DNA of 58,951 nucleotides. It comes from Gemmatimonas sp. (lineage in GTDB: Bacteria; Gemmatimonadota; Gemmatimonadetes; Gemmatimonadales; Gemmatimonadaceae). The notes below the pieces were generated by a model, which made no database searches, was not told where the DNA came from, and saw only the letters and a list, made by a program, of their open reading frames with translations. Where the stretch lies: the NCBI GenBank assembly GCA_025361705.1, contig JANYJW010000032.1, forward strand, positions 1-58,951, given 5' to 3'. Each line of letters opens with the position of its first letter. Position 1 is the stretch's first letter. The position numbers were made by a program, and so were the translations under genes. Positions 38,189 through 47,686 of this stretch are shown in pieces.

Positions 38189-39433
38189 ATGAAGCGCCGG
38201 GTCGTCGTAACGGGTCTGGGGTGCTTGACTCCCGTCGGCAACGACGTGGAGAGCACATGGCAGGCGCTGCTCGCAGGGACTTCGGGGGGCGCCCCGATCA
38301 CGCATTTCGACGCCTCACACCACAAGGTGCGGTTTGCCTGTGAGGTGAAGGGTTTCGACCCGGCGCAGTACATGGACCGCAAGGAGATCAAGCGGTCCGA
38401 CTTGTACACGCAGTACGCGGTGGCCGCCTCGTCGCAGGCCATGCAGGATGCGGGGCTCGCCGGGGGCACGGGGTACGATCCCGAACGGTGCGGCGTCGTG
38501 ATTGGCAGCGGCATTGGCGGCATCAACACGTTTGAGGAACAGCACCACGTCCTCGAAACGGCGGGCCCGGGGCGCATTTCCCCGTTCTTCATCCCGATGT
38601 TCATCAGCGACATCGCGTCCGGCGTGGTCTCGATGCGTTTCGGCGCCAAGGGACCGAATTTCTGCACGGTGTCGGCCTGCGCGTCGTCGGGACACGCGAT
38701 CGGCATGTCGTTTCGCGCCATCCAGTACGGCGATGCGGACGTGATGATTGCCGGCGGCGCTGAGGCGAGTGTGACGCCGCTGTCGATGGCCGGTTTTGCC
38801 AACATGCAGGCATTGTCGACGCGCAATGACGACCCGGCCCGTGCCTCGCGACCGTTTGACGCCACGCGGGACGGCTTTGTGCTGGGTGAGGGCAGTGGCG
38901 TGGTGATCCTGGAGGAACTGGGACACGCGCAGGCGCGCGGCGCACGCATCTACGGCGAGCTGGCCGGCTTTGGCATGACCGGTGACGCGTACCACCTCAC
39001 AGGGCAGCCGGAGAATCACGAAGGACTGCAGCGCGCCATGCGCCGCGCGCTCGAGGACGGCGGCCTGTCGCCGGCCGAACTGCATTACGTCAACGCGCAC
39101 GGCACCTCGACGCCGCTGAACGACCCCAACGAGATTCGTGCGATCAAGGCCGTGCTCGGTGCGCATGCATCGGCAGTCAACGTCAGTTCCACCAAGTCGT
39201 GCACGGGGCACATGCTGGGTGCGGCGGGCGCCGTGGAGACGGTCTTCACGCTGCTCGCCATCCATCACGGCGTCATCCCGCCGACGATCAACCTGCAGAC
39301 GCCGGACCCTGAGTGCGACCTCGATTGCACCGCCAACGTGCCGGTGAAGCGCACGGTGGCTGCGGCGCTCAACAACTCGTCCGGATTTGGCGGGCACAAC
39401 ACTTCGCTCGCGCTCACCCGGTTCAGGAGCTGA
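38189..39433 (+). CDS. fabF: 3-oxoacyl-ACP synthase II
   Basis: 414 residues, elongating condensing enzyme. The catalytic Cys164 (VSACASSGH), His304 (NAHGTSTPLND) and the second His in STKSCTGHMLGAAGA form the C-H-H triad of FabF/FabB. It starts 4 bp after acpP. It ends 4 bp before mqnE, so fatty acid and menaquinone genes are probably on one transcript. Confidence 0.97.
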   Translation: MKRRVVVTGLGCLTPVGNDVESTWQALLAGTSGGAPITHFDASHHKVRFACEVKGFDPAQYMDRKEIKRSDLYTQYAVAASSQAMQDAGLAGGTGYDPERCGVVIGSGIGGINTFEEQHHVLETAGPGRISPFFIPMFISDIASGVVSMRFGAKGPNFCTVSACASSGHAIGMSFRAIQYGDADVMIAGGAEASVTPLSMAGFANMQALSTRNDDPARASRPFDATRDGFVLGEGSGVVILEELGHAQARGARIYGELAGFGMTGDAYHLTGQPENHEGLQRAMRRALEDGGLSPAELHYVNAHGTSTPLNDPNEIRAIKAVLGAHASAVNVSSTKSCTGHMLGAAGAVETVFTLLAIHHGVIPPTINLQTPDPECDLDCTANVPVKRTVAAALNNSSGFGGHNTSLALTRFRS

Positions 39434-39437
39434 GCCG

Positions 39438-40607
39438 ATGACCGCGGCGCCCTCCGTCGCCTTCGACCGCATCCACGATCCCGTCCTGCGCCGCATCGGC
39501 GAGCGCGTGGCGGCTGGCGAGCGGTTGGATGCGGCGGACGGACTGGCGCTCTTTCGTAGCGGCGACCTGACGGGACTCGGCGTGTTGGCCGATGCCGTGA
39601 ATCGGGCCAAGAACGGCGACGTGGTGACCTTCGCCTCGAACCAGCACATCAACCCCACCAACATCTGCGTCTTGCGGAAGACCTGCGTCTTCTGCGGGTA
39701 TGCGCGCCTGCCCAAGGAAGACGGGGCATTCCGCTACACGCTCGACCAGGTGCTGGCCGAGGCGGCGCACGCGGCCGACGGAATGACGCGCGAGTTCCAC
39801 ATCGTCGGCGGGCTCGACATGAAGGCCGGGCTCGCCTACTACCAGGAGATGTTCCGCGCGCTCAAGGCCAATTTCCCGCACGTGCACATCAAGGCACTGA
39901 CGGCGGTGGAGATTGCGCACATCGCGCGCATCGAGAAGATGTCGTGGCACGACGTGCTGGTGGCGCTGCGCGAGGCGGGACTCGACACGATGCCGGGCGG
40001 TGGCGCCGAGACGTTCAGCGCGGCAGTGCGTGACCGCATTGCCGACAAGAAGCTCGCCGGCGCCGAGTACATCGGGGTGCACCGCACCGCGCACCAGCTG
40101 GGCATCCGCACCAACTGCACGATGCTCTACGGGCACGTGGAGTCGCTCGAAGAGCGGATGGACCACCTGCAGTTGCTGCGCGACTTGCAGGACGAGACGG
40201 GTGGTTTTCTGGCGTACATCCCGCTGGCCTACCACCCCGACGACAATGCCCTTGGCCGCGAGCTGGGGCGCGAAGGGACGGCAACCACGGGGTGGGACGA
40301 TCTGCGCCAGCTGGCCGTGGGGCGACTCTTCCTCGACAACTTCCAGCACGTGAAGTCGCACTGGATCATGGTCACGCCGTCGCTCTCCCAGGTGGCGTTG
40401 CACTACGGCGTCAACGACCTCGAAGGGACCGTGGTGCGCGAGAAGATCTACCACGCCGTGGGTGCGCACACTCCGCAGGCGATGACGCTCGACGCCATCC
40501 TCACGCTGATTCGCGGCGCGGGCAAGTTGCCCGCCGAGCGCGACTCGTTCTACCGCATCCTGCGCACGTCGTTCGAGCCGGCGGCCGTGCCCGCCGGGGC
40601 ACTGTGA
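39438..40607 (+). CDS. mqnE: Aminodeoxyfutalosine synthase (radical SAM)
   Basis: 389 residues from ATG 39438. It adds the enolpyruvyl benzoate made by MqnA to the adenosyl part of SAM, the second step of futalosine menaquinone synthesis. HINPTNICVLRKTCVFCGYA holds the cluster Cys77, Cys83 and Cys86, that is C-x5-C-x2-C, two residues longer than the C-x3-C-x2-C seen in MqnC of this window. GGLDMKAGLAYYQEMF and PGGGAETFS are family motifs. It overlaps mqnA by one base. Confidence 0.92.
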   Translation: MTAAPSVAFDRIHDPVLRRIGERVAAGERLDAADGLALFRSGDLTGLGVLADAVNRAKNGDVVTFASNQHINPTNICVLRKTCVFCGYARLPKEDGAFRYTLDQVLAEAAHAADGMTREFHIVGGLDMKAGLAYYQEMFRALKANFPHVHIKALTAVEIAHIARIEKMSWHDVLVALREAGLDTMPGGGAETFSAAVRDRIADKKLAGAEYIGVHRTAHQLGIRTNCTMLYGHVESLEERMDHLQLLRDLQDETGGFLAYIPLAYHPDDNALGRELGREGTATTGWDDLRQLAVGRLFLDNFQHVKSHWIMVTPSLSQVALHYGVNDLEGTVVREKIYHAVGAHTPQAMTLDAILTLIRGAGKLPAERDSFYRILRTSFEPAAVPAGAL

Positions 40608-41452
40608 TGCGCGTCGGACGCATCCCGTACCTCAACTGCGCGCCCGTCTACGGCGCGGTGGACCGGGGCATCGTGTCGCTCGACGCCGAGTTGGTGAGCG
40701 GCGTGCCGTCGGAGCTGAACCAGGGAATGTCCGATGGCCGCATCGACGTGTCGGTGGTGTCGGCGGTGGAGTACGCGCGTGATGCGGCCAAGTACCTCCT
40801 GCTGCCGGATCTCGCCATTTCGTGCAACGGCGCGGTGCGCAGCGTCATGCTGTTCTCCACGCGGCCGGCGCAGGACCTCGCGGGTGCTGAGGTGCTGGTG
40901 AGCCGCAGTTCGATGACGTCGGTGGCGCTTCTCGAGTTGCTCTTTGAGCACGTGTGGAAGGTGCGTCCGGTCTTTGTGCCGGGTGATGCCGAGGCTGACG
41001 ACCTGCGCCGCGATCAGGCGCCGGTGGCGGCTCGGCTCGTCATTGGTGATGCCGCCCTGATGCTGCGGCACCGCGACCATCCGGTGGCGGTGGCGCACGG
41101 CCGGGAGTATCCGCATCTGTACGACCTTGGATCCGAGTGGAAGGCGTGGACAGGGCTCCCGTTTGTCTTTGCGGTCTGGGTCGCGCGACGCAATGTGGAT
41201 GTGCGCGCCGCCTTGCAGGTACACGGTGCCCTGATGGAGAGCCGCGACTGGGGCCTGTCGCACCTTCCGCAGATTGCCAACGAGGCATCGGCTGCCTGCC
41301 GTCTGCCGTCAGCGGTCATCCACGAGTATCTCGCAGGTCTCGATTACGGGCTTGGGCTCGAGTACCTCGAGGGGTTGTCCGAGTTTTTCCGCCGCCTCGA
41401 GCTGGCGGGCAGGGTACCGCAGGGGAAGCTGGTGTTTCTGCCGGCGGCTTAG
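40607..41452 (+). CDS. mqnA: Chorismate dehydratase
   Basis: 281 residues from ATG 40607, a periplasmic-binding-protein-like fold without signal peptide. It converts chorismate to 3-enolpyruvylbenzoate, the first committed futalosine step. RVGRIPYLNCAPVYGAVD, GVPSELNQGMSDGRIDVSVV and GLPFVFAVW are family signatures. Upstream reading within mqnE was rejected since those residues are antisense-like. Confidence 0.92.
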   Translation: MRVGRIPYLNCAPVYGAVDRGIVSLDAELVSGVPSELNQGMSDGRIDVSVVSAVEYARDAAKYLLLPDLAISCNGAVRSVMLFSTRPAQDLAGAEVLVSRSSMTSVALLELLFEHVWKVRPVFVPGDAEADDLRRDQAPVAARLVIGDAALMLRHRDHPVAVAHGREYPHLYDLGSEWKAWTGLPFVFAVWVARRNVDVRAALQVHGALMESRDWGLSHLPQIANEASAACRLPSAVIHEYLAGLDYGLGLEYLEGLSEFFRRLELAGRVPQGKLVFLPAA

Positions 41453-41538
41453 CGCGTACGGCGCCCCGCGAAGAGCCCAGCACTGCCGTGCGCTCTCCGC
41501 GGTACGCCATCAGCCATACGTATTCACAACGGTCTCCC
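41453..41538. repeat. Intergenic iterated-word element between mqnA and mqnC
   Basis: An 86-bp gap with variants of gcgtacggc/ggtacgcc/ccatacg and an imperfect palindrome around gcggtacgcc. No promoter was seen. The mqnC ATG follows with no Shine-Dalgarno. Confidence 0.45.
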
Positions 41539-42579
41539 ATGTCCGAACTATCCAATCTGCTCGACCTGTACAAGCGGGCCCCGCTCCTCGAGCTGGGGGC
41601 ACTCGCCGATGCCCGCCGGCGCGCGCTGCATCCCGAAGGCGTGGTGACGTACATCGTCGACCGCAACATCAACTACACCAACGTCTGCGTGGCGGACTGT
41701 GGATTCTGTGCTTTCTACCGTCGCCCGAAGGACGGGGAAGGGTACACGCTGTCGTTCGAGCAGATCGGCGAGAAGATCGAGGAGACCAAGGCGCTTGGCG
41801 GGGTGCAGATCCTCATCCAGGGCGGCCACAATCCGTACATCCCGTTTGAGTGGTATCTCGAGCTGATCCGCTACATCAAGCGCAACCATCCCATCCACGT
41901 GCACGGCTTCTCGCCGAGCGAGGTGGACTTCTGGGCGACGCTGTACCGCATGGAGGCGCGCGAGGTCGTGCGCCAGCTGATCGCGGCGGGGCTCGACTCG
42001 ATTCCCGGCGGCGGCGGTGAGATTCTGGTGCAGCGCGTCCGCGACATCGTGGCCCCCAAGAAGGCCGGGGCCGACCGGTGGCTCGAGATCATGGAGATCG
42101 CGCACCAGGAGGGGCTCAAGACATCGAGCACGATGATGTTCGGCATCGGGGAAACCCCGGAGGAGCGGCTTGAGCATCTGGTGCGCCTGCGCGACGTGCA
42201 GGCGCGCACCGGCGGCTTCACGGCCTTCATCACGTGGCCGCTGCAGCCCGAAAACACGCCCACCCTGAGCCATCAGCCCAAGACCGACGCCGTGGAATAC
42301 CTGCGCACGGTGGCGTTCGCGCGCCTCGTGCTCGACAACATTCCCAACCTCCAGGCGAGCTGGGTGACCATGGGTATGAAGGTCGGGCAGATTGCGCTCT
42401 CGTACGGATGCAACGACTTTGGATCATTGATGATCGAGGAAAACGTGGTGTCGGCGGCCAACACCACGTACTCAACCACGACCGACGAGATCGAGCGGCT
42501 GATCAGCGACGCGGGCTTCACGCCCCGTCGCCGCCGGCAGGACTACCAGCTCATCGCGTCCACGTCCGCAGCCGCCTAG
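41539..42579 (+). CDS. mqnC: Cyclic dehypoxanthinyl futalosine synthase (radical SAM)
   Basis: 346 residues from ATG 41539. It cyclises dehypoxanthine futalosine in menaquinone synthesis. NYTNVCVADCGFCAFYRRP has the canonical Cys50, Cys54, Cys57 triad. IQGGHNPYIPFEWY, GGGGEILVQRVRD and WPLQPENTP are family features. MqnB and MqnD are not in the window. Confidence 0.94.
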   Translation: MSELSNLLDLYKRAPLLELGALADARRRALHPEGVVTYIVDRNINYTNVCVADCGFCAFYRRPKDGEGYTLSFEQIGEKIEETKALGGVQILIQGGHNPYIPFEWYLELIRYIKRNHPIHVHGFSPSEVDFWATLYRMEAREVVRQLIAAGLDSIPGGGGEILVQRVRDIVAPKKAGADRWLEIMEIAHQEGLKTSSTMMFGIGETPEERLEHLVRLRDVQARTGGFTAFITWPLQPENTPTLSHQPKTDAVEYLRTVAFARLVLDNIPNLQASWVTMGMKVGQIALSYGCNDFGSLMIEENVVSAANTTYSTTTDEIERLISDAGFTPRRRRQDYQLIASTSAAA

Positions 42580-42593
42580 GAGCAGAGCGCCGC

Positions 42594-43544
42594 ATGGGAG
42601 TTCGTTTCGGGTCTGGAGCACGCAAGGCCATCGATGCCGCGATGGTCGAGGCGGAGCGTCATGGCCTTGACCTGCCCAACTCGCTGCACCTGTTGCTCGG
42701 CATGCTCAACATTCCGCGCGGCGTCGCCGCGCAGATGTCGGCGATGCTCGGCATGCCGGTGGAACTGCTGGTGCGCGCCGTGGAATCACGCCTGTCCGGA
42801 GCGGGCGCCGCGGCCATGGCCGAAAGCGACGACGCGGCCGAGTCGATTCTGCGCGCGGCCGGCGACCTCGCCGCACGGCGCGGCGGCGGCGTGGTGACCG
42901 AAGCCGACATTCTGCGCGCCATGGGCCACAGCCCCGCGAGCGGCGCCGGGCGGGTGCTGCAGGAAGCGGGCATCGCCGGCGACCGGCTGGACGTGATGCC
43001 GCTCGAATTGAACGGCGAGACGGCGCCGGTGGCCGCCGCTCGGCAGATCATGCGCGTGCGCACCGGCATCGGGTACGATTCGCACCGCTTCGGCCCGGGC
43101 GATGGCATCGTGCTGGGCGGCGTGCTCATTCCGTCGACCACGCGGTTGGTGGGGCACAGTGACGGCGACGCGGTGGCGCACGCCGTCACCGACGCCATCC
43201 TGGGCGGTGCGGGCGTGGGCGACATCGGAGAGATGTTCTCGGACCTCGACGACGCCAACAAGGGACGCGACTCCATTGAGATGCTGCATCTCGCCGTGGA
43301 GCGCGTGCGGCTGGCTGGCTGGACGCCGGCCCAGGTGGACGTGAGCGTCATCGCCGAGGCGCCGCGGATTGGCCAGTACCGCGCCGCCATGCGCGAGCGG
43401 TTGTCGCATGCGCTTGGCATTGGAGCGTCCGACGTGATGGTGAAGGGCAAGACCAACGAGGGGATGGGCTGGATCGGCCGGGGCGAGGGGATTGCCGCGA
43501 TTGCCGTGGCCACGCTGCACTCGTTCGAGGTGGAGCACCGGTGA
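42594..43544 (+). CDS. ispF: Clp_N-like domain fused to MECDP synthase IspF
   Basis: 316 residues. ATG 42594 is supported by an aggagc Shine-Dalgarno about 10 bp upstream. Residues ~5-65 and ~80-140 look like two Clp N-terminal repeats (KAIDAAMVEAERHGLDLPNS, HLLLGMLNIP; ILRAAGDLAARRGGGVVTEA, DILRAMG). IspF begins at ~154 (RVRTGIGYDSHRFGPGD): Asp162/His164 and His188 in GHSDGDAVAHA bind the metal, and VKGKTNEGMGWIGRGEG closes it. IspF makes 2-C-methyl-erythritol 2,4-cyclodiphosphate in isoprenoid synthesis, feeding the menaquinone tail. A separate internal start at ATG 43050 would give plain IspF. Confidence 0.88.
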   Translation: MGVRFGSGARKAIDAAMVEAERHGLDLPNSLHLLLGMLNIPRGVAAQMSAMLGMPVELLVRAVESRLSGAGAAAMAESDDAAESILRAAGDLAARRGGGVVTEADILRAMGHSPASGAGRVLQEAGIAGDRLDVMPLELNGETAPVAAARQIMRVRTGIGYDSHRFGPGDGIVLGGVLIPSTTRLVGHSDGDAVAHAVTDAILGGAGVGDIGEMFSDLDDANKGRDSIEMLHLAVERVRLAGWTPAQVDVSVIAEAPRIGQYRAAMRERLSHALGIGASDVMVKGKTNEGMGWIGRGEGIAAIAVATLHSFEVEHR

Positions 43545-44167
43545 CTGCTCTGATGGATTGGGTGCTGCAGCTCGACCTGACCACCCTCTATGCGTTGCTC
43601 GCCCTCGTCGCCTTTATCGAGAGCATTTTTCCGCCCGCACCGGCCGATGTGGTGGTGGCGCTGGGTGCCTTTCTCGCGGCGCGGCGCGGCGCGCACTATC
43701 CGGTGGTCGTGGCCGCCATTGTCTCGGGCAGTGCGCTCGGGGCGATGGTCATCTACGGTGTGGCACGGCGGTTCGGCGCCGACTGGATGCACGGCCAGCT
43801 CCGCCGCCTCAAGCTCATCGGCGCGGAAGAGAAACTCGAGAAGCTGTACGAGCATTATGGCCTGGCAGCGCTCTTCGTGAGTCGCTTTTTGCCAGGGCTG
43901 CGCGCGGTGGTGCCGCCGATGGCGGGCGCACTCCGCGTCAAATGGCTGCGCACGTTCGTGGTCATCACCGTGGCGAGCGCCATCTGGTATGGCATCGTCA
44001 TCTGGATTGCTTTCCGGGTCGGAGCCGACTGGGAGACCGTGAAAGCGTCGATGCACGTGGTCGGCCGGCGAGTGGGGCTCGTGGCCGTCGTGCTTGCCCT
44101 TGGATTGGGCTTCGTCGGCCGGCGCCTCTGGCTGCGCCATAAGGCCCGCCATCCCCAGGCGGAGTGA
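43541..44167 (+). CDS. DedA family membrane protein
   Basis: 208 residues, four to five helices, GTG start in a GTGA overlap. FIESIFPPAPADVVVALGAF (~28-47), with the acidic residue and Pro pair, and FVSRFLPGLRAVVPPMAGAL (~112-131), with the key Arg residues, are DedA (SNARE-associated/VTT) hallmarks. Some members recycle undecaprenyl phosphate or move phospholipids across the membrane; which applies here is unknown. It ends in a GTGA overlap with the recombinase gene. Confidence 0.9.
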   Translation: MTALMDWVLQLDLTTLYALLALVAFIESIFPPAPADVVVALGAFLAARRGAHYPVVVAAIVSGSALGAMVIYGVARRFGADWMHGQLRRLKLIGAEEKLEKLYEHYGLAALFVSRFLPGLRAVVPPMAGALRVKWLRTFVVITVASAIWYGIVIWIAFRVGADWETVKASMHVVGRRVGLVAVVLALGLGFVGRRLWLRHKARHPQAE

Positions 44168-45075
44168 CCGGCGCAGTCGACACCGCGCGCCCGTTCCTGC
44201 TCGAGCGCTTCGCCGAGTTCCTGACACTCGAGCACGGAAGCTCCGCGCGCACCGATGAGGGCTACGGCCGCGACCTGACGCGCCTGGCGGAGTGGGCCGT
44301 GGCGCACGGCGTGACGGATCCCCGCGGGCTCACTGCGGCACACCTGCGCGAGTTCGTCTACCATCTCAAGGACCTGGGACTGGCGCCGGCGTCGATCCGG
44401 CGCGGCGTCTCGGCCATGCGCACCTGGTACAAGTTCCTGATGGCCGAGGGTGTGCTCACGGGCGATCCCAGTGAGCGGCTGGAGACGCCCAAGAAGTGGC
44501 GCACGCTGCCCGAGGTGCTCTCGGCCGCGGAGGTGGAACTGCTCATCGACGCCATCTCGCTGGACGAGCCCCTCGCATTCCGCGACCGCGCAATGCTCGA
44601 GTTGGCGTACGGCGCCGGGCTGCGCGTCGGCGAGTGGATTACCATCAAGGTGAGCGACCTCCTGCTGGACGAGGGCGTGGTGCGCGTGTTCGGCAAGGGC
44701 GCCAAGGAACGACTGGTCCCGGTGGGGCGGCGCGCCACCGGGGCGGTGGCCATCTACCTCCGTGAACTGCGACCGCGCCTCGAGCGCGGGCGGGGCGCGG
44801 GGGTGCTCTTCCTCAATGCGCGCGGCGCGCCGTTGAGCCGGATGGGGGCGTGGAAGATCCTGCGGAAGTACGTCGTGCTGGCCGGCATCACGAAGAAGGT
44901 GACGCCGCATACGCTGCGCCATTCGTTCGCCACCCACCTGCTCGAGGGCGGCGCGGACCTGCGGTCGGTGCAGGAGATGCTGGGGCACGTGGACATCAGT
45001 ACGACGCAGATCTACACGCATGTCGACCGCGAATACCTGCGCTCGGTGCACCGCCAGTTTCATCCGCGCGGATGA
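44164..45075 (+). CDS. xerD: Tyrosine recombinase of the XerC/XerD type
   Basis: 303 residues from GTG 44164. The N-terminal SAM-like domain ([20 protein letters not shown]) is followed by a complete catalytic set: Arg154, Lys178 (GKGAKER), His249 and Arg252 ([12 protein letters not shown]), His275 (LGHVDIS) and Tyr284. Length and motifs fit chromosome-dimer resolution enzymes rather than phage integrases. XerC against XerD cannot be settled by eye. It lies among housekeeping genes with no att-like repeats beside it. Confidence 0.9.
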   Translation: MTGAVDTARPFLLERFAEFLTLEHGSSARTDEGYGRDLTRLAEWAVAHGVTDPRGLTAAHLREFVYHLKDLGLAPASIRRGVSAMRTWYKFLMAEGVLTGDPSERLETPKKWRTLPEVLSAAEVELLIDAISLDEPLAFRDRAMLELAYGAGLRVGEWITIKVSDLLLDEGVVRVFGKGAKERLVPVGRRATGAVAIYLRELRPRLERGRGAGVLFLNARGAPLSRMGAWKILRKYVVLAGITKKVTPHTLRHSFATHLLEGGADLRSVQEMLGHVDISTTQIYTHVDREYLRSVHRQFHPRG

Positions 45076-45121
45076 GCAGGGGAGGAGGCACGGAACTCTG
45101 CGTGATGGTACGTTTCCCCGC

Positions 45122-45715
45122 GTGATTCTCGTCATCGACAACTACGACTCGTTCACGTACAACCTCGTCCAGTACCTCGGGGAATTGGGCGAGACATTGC
45201 GCGTGGAACGCAACGACGCCCTCAGCGTGGACGACGTCGGCGTGCTTGCGCCCTCGGCCATTGTGCTGTCGCCGGGGCCGGGGACACCGGCCGACGCCGG
45301 CATCACCGTGCCGGTCATCCGGCGGTATGGGGCGACGGTGCCGATGCTCGGCGTCTGCCTGGGCCATCAGGCCATTGGCGAGGCCTATGGCGGCCGCGTC
45401 ATTCGGGCGCCCCGCGGCGTGATGCACGGCAAGACGTCCCCGGTGCTCCACGCCGGCACGGGCCTGTTTGCCGGCCTTCCATCGCCGCTGCAGGTGATGC
45501 GATACCACTCGCTCGTGGTGGAGCACGACACGCTGCCGGCGTGCCTCGAGATCCTCGCGCACGCTGCCGACGACGCGACCGAGATTCACGCGCTCCGCCA
45601 CCGCACGCACCCTGTGTGGGGCGTGCAGTTTCACCCCGAATCCATCCTGACGCAGCAGGGCCAGCAGATTCTCGTCAATTTTCTCGCCCTGGCGCACGCT
45701 GGAGCCGCCGCATGA
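45122..45715 (+). CDS. Glutamine amidotransferase, anthranilate/aminodeoxychorismate synthase component II
   Basis: 197 residues from GTG 45122 ([20 protein letters not shown]). It supplies ammonia from Gln for anthranilate (TrpG) or para-aminobenzoate (PabA). The nucleophile Cys79 ([12 protein letters not shown]) and His171/Glu173 (VQFHPESIL) form the triad; SPGPGTP is the oxyanion loop. No partner trpE/pabB gene is in the window, so it may serve both pathways. It overlaps the next gene by 4 bp. Confidence 0.92.
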   Translation: MILVIDNYDSFTYNLVQYLGELGETLRVERNDALSVDDVGVLAPSAIVLSPGPGTPADAGITVPVIRRYGATVPMLGVCLGHQAIGEAYGGRVIRAPRGVMHGKTSPVLHAGTGLFAGLPSPLQVMRYHSLVVEHDTLPACLEILAHAADDATEIHALRHRTHPVWGVQFHPESILTQQGQQILVNFLALAHAGAAA

Positions 45716-46896
45716 AGATCGTCCACCGCAGCCTGAGGGGTGTCGCCATCCTGCTGCCAGTGGCGGCCTTGGTCTTCTTCTTTGGCGCGGCACGCTTCGT
45801 CGGAGCACGCAGGAACCTCGTCGACGGATCGCAGGCGATCACGGTGTCGGATCGCGCCCGCGCACTGCACCAGACGCTTCGCATCGCGGACTTGCACAAC
45901 GATTTGCTGCTGTGGGACCGCGACCTCGTGCAGCTTGGCATGTCGGGTCACACCGACATTCCGCGTCTCGTCGAGGGGAACGTCGCCGTGGAGGTCTTTT
46001 CGACCGTCACCAAGACGCCGAAGGGGCAGAACTACGAGCACAACGGAGCGGAGACCGACAATATCACCCTGCTCGCCGTGGCCTCGCGTTGGCCTTGGCG
46101 CACGTGGGACAGCCGCTTGCAGCGGGCGCTGTACGAAGGCGCCAAGCTTCAGCACGCGGCTGGCGTGTCGGAAGGGCGACTGGTACTCGCCAGCACTGCG
46201 GCCGAGCTGCAGCAGGCACTCACGTTTCGCTCCGAAACGCCTGGGATCAAGCCGGTCATCGGGCTGCTGAACACCGAAGGACTGCAGGCGCTTGACGGCG
46301 AACTCGCTGCCGTCGACACGCTCTTTGCGCACGGCTTTCGGCTGGCGGGGCTGGCGCACTTCTTCGACAACGACGTGGCCGGCTCGGCGCATGGGACGGC
46401 ACAGGGCGGACTGACGCCGTTTGGCCACCGCGTGGTGCAGCGCATGCAGGAACTGCGCATGATTGTGGACCTGGCGCACGTATCGCCGCAGGCATTCGCG
46501 GAGGTGCTGGCGGTCGCCACGCGGCCGGTGATCGTCTCGCACACGGGGGTGCAGGCCACCTGCACCGGGCCGCGCAACCTCACGGACGACCAACTCCGCG
46601 CTCTTGCCCAGCATGGTGCGCTCATCGGCATCGGGTTCTGGGACGGCGCGGTGTGCGACCTCTCGCCGCGGGCTATCGCGCGGGCCATTCGTCATGCCGT
46701 GACGGTAGCCGGACTCAGGAACGTAGCGCTTGGATCCGACTGGGATGGCGCCACGACAGTGGCGTTCGGTGCGGACCAGATCAGTCAGGTGACGGAGGCG
46801 CTGCTGCAGGCAGGGTTCACGGACGAGGAGATCCGCGCGGTGATGGGCGAGAACGCCATCCGCTTCCTCTTGGAGAATCTGCCTCCGGGCACGTAG
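45712..46896 (+). CDS. Membrane dipeptidase, M19 family
   Basis: 394 residues with an N-terminal membrane anchor or uncleaved signal ([20 protein letters not shown], ~11-30), so it acts in the periplasm. Zinc-ligand motifs of renal-dipeptidase-like enzymes appear in order: [11 protein letters not shown] (~59-69), Glu of NTEGLQAL, His of VDLAHVSPQ, His of VSHTGV and GSDWDGA. It probably cleaves dipeptides, possibly including D-amino-acid dipeptides of wall turnover. Confidence 0.92.
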   Translation: MKIVHRSLRGVAILLPVAALVFFFGAARFVGARRNLVDGSQAITVSDRARALHQTLRIADLHNDLLLWDRDLVQLGMSGHTDIPRLVEGNVAVEVFSTVTKTPKGQNYEHNGAETDNITLLAVASRWPWRTWDSRLQRALYEGAKLQHAAGVSEGRLVLASTAAELQQALTFRSETPGIKPVIGLLNTEGLQALDGELAAVDTLFAHGFRLAGLAHFFDNDVAGSAHGTAQGGLTPFGHRVVQRMQELRMIVDLAHVSPQAFAEVLAVATRPVIVSHTGVQATCTGPRNLTDDQLRALAQHGALIGIGFWDGAVCDLSPRAIARAIRHAVTVAGLRNVALGSDWDGATTVAFGADQISQVTEALLQAGFTDEEIRAVMGENAIRFLLENLPPGT

Positions 46897-46954
46897 CTTT
46901 CCCAGAAGTTCGAGCGTGTGGCGCCCCCCCTCTCCGGACGCATCGCGCGTGTCC

Positions 46955-47614
46955 ATGACAACGTCCATCCTCCCGGAGCACCCCGTGGCCATCCACCTTG
47001 GCGACGCAGCGCCCAACTTCACGGCCGATACCACCCAGGGCCGCATCAATTTCCACGAGTGGAAGGGGACGAGTTGGGCCGTCCTCTTTTCGCACCCGCG
47101 CGATTTCACGCCGGTCTGCACGACCGAACTCGGTACCGTGGCGCGGTTGATGCCCGAGTTCGCCCGGCGGAACACCAAGGTGATCGGGCTGTCCGTCGAT
47201 CCCGTGGCGTCGCACCACGCGTGGGAACAGGACATTGGCGAGGTCACGGGCTGCGCCGTGAACTTCCCAATGATCGCCGATCCCAATCGCACGGTGTCGG
47301 TGCTATACGACATGATCCACCCGAACGCGAGCGACACGTCCACTGTCCGATCGGTCTTCATTCTGGCGCCGGACCACACGGTCAAGCTGTCGCTCACATA
47401 CCCGCAGTCGACGGGGCGGAACTTTGACGAGGTGCTGCGGGTGCTCGACGCGTTGCAACTGTCGGCCAGGTTCCCGGTGGTCACGCCCGCCGACTGGCAG
47501 CCCGGTCAGGACGTTATTGTCGCGCTGTCGCTGAGCACCGAAGACGCGATGGCCCGTTTTGAGGGCGTCACCGAGGTGAAACCTTACTACCGTACGATGC
47601 CGCAGCCGAAGTAG
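46955..47614 (+). CDS. 1-Cys peroxiredoxin (Prx6-like)
   Basis: 219 residues from ATG 46955; the in-frame GTG at 46985 is a shorter choice. The peroxidatic Cys55 is in FTPVCTTELG. The C-terminal arm VVTPADWQPGQDVIVALSLS and KPYYRTMPQPK are typical of the Prx6 group, which reduces H2O2 and organic peroxides. No resolving Cys at the usual C-terminal place is seen; a Cys in VTGCAVNFP is not a standard resolver. A hairpin follows the gene. Confidence 0.92.
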   Translation: MTTSILPEHPVAIHLGDAAPNFTADTTQGRINFHEWKGTSWAVLFSHPRDFTPVCTTELGTVARLMPEFARRNTKVIGLSVDPVASHHAWEQDIGEVTGCAVNFPMIADPNRTVSVLYDMIHPNASDTSTVRSVFILAPDHTVKLSLTYPQSTGRNFDEVLRVLDALQLSARFPVVTPADWQPGQDVIVALSLSTEDAMARFEGVTEVKPYYRTMPQPK

Positions 47615-47642
47615 CGGCGCGCCGGCCTGCCACCTGTCAACT

Positions 47643-47686
47643 GGCCCCCTTCCAGCTGCCTAACTGCCGGAGGGGGGCCGACTTTT
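47643..47686 (+). terminator. Intrinsic terminator overlapping the kdsB promoter
   Basis: An 11-bp stem with one G-U pair (ggcccccttcc 47643-47653, ggaggggggcc 47669-47679) and a 15-base loop, followed by gactttt. The T run is also the first part of the -35 of the next promoter. Confidence 0.65.

Noticed and set aside
44164-45075. Tyrosine recombinase as an integrase of a mobile island
   Set aside because: Motifs and length fit XerC/D; it overlaps its neighbour in a housekeeping operon, and no att repeats, tRNA or cargo genes are present.
46916-46954. An upstream extension of the peroxiredoxin to 46916
   Set aside because: The added residues are Pro/Arg-rich with no family match; ATG 46955 suits the normal Prx6 length.
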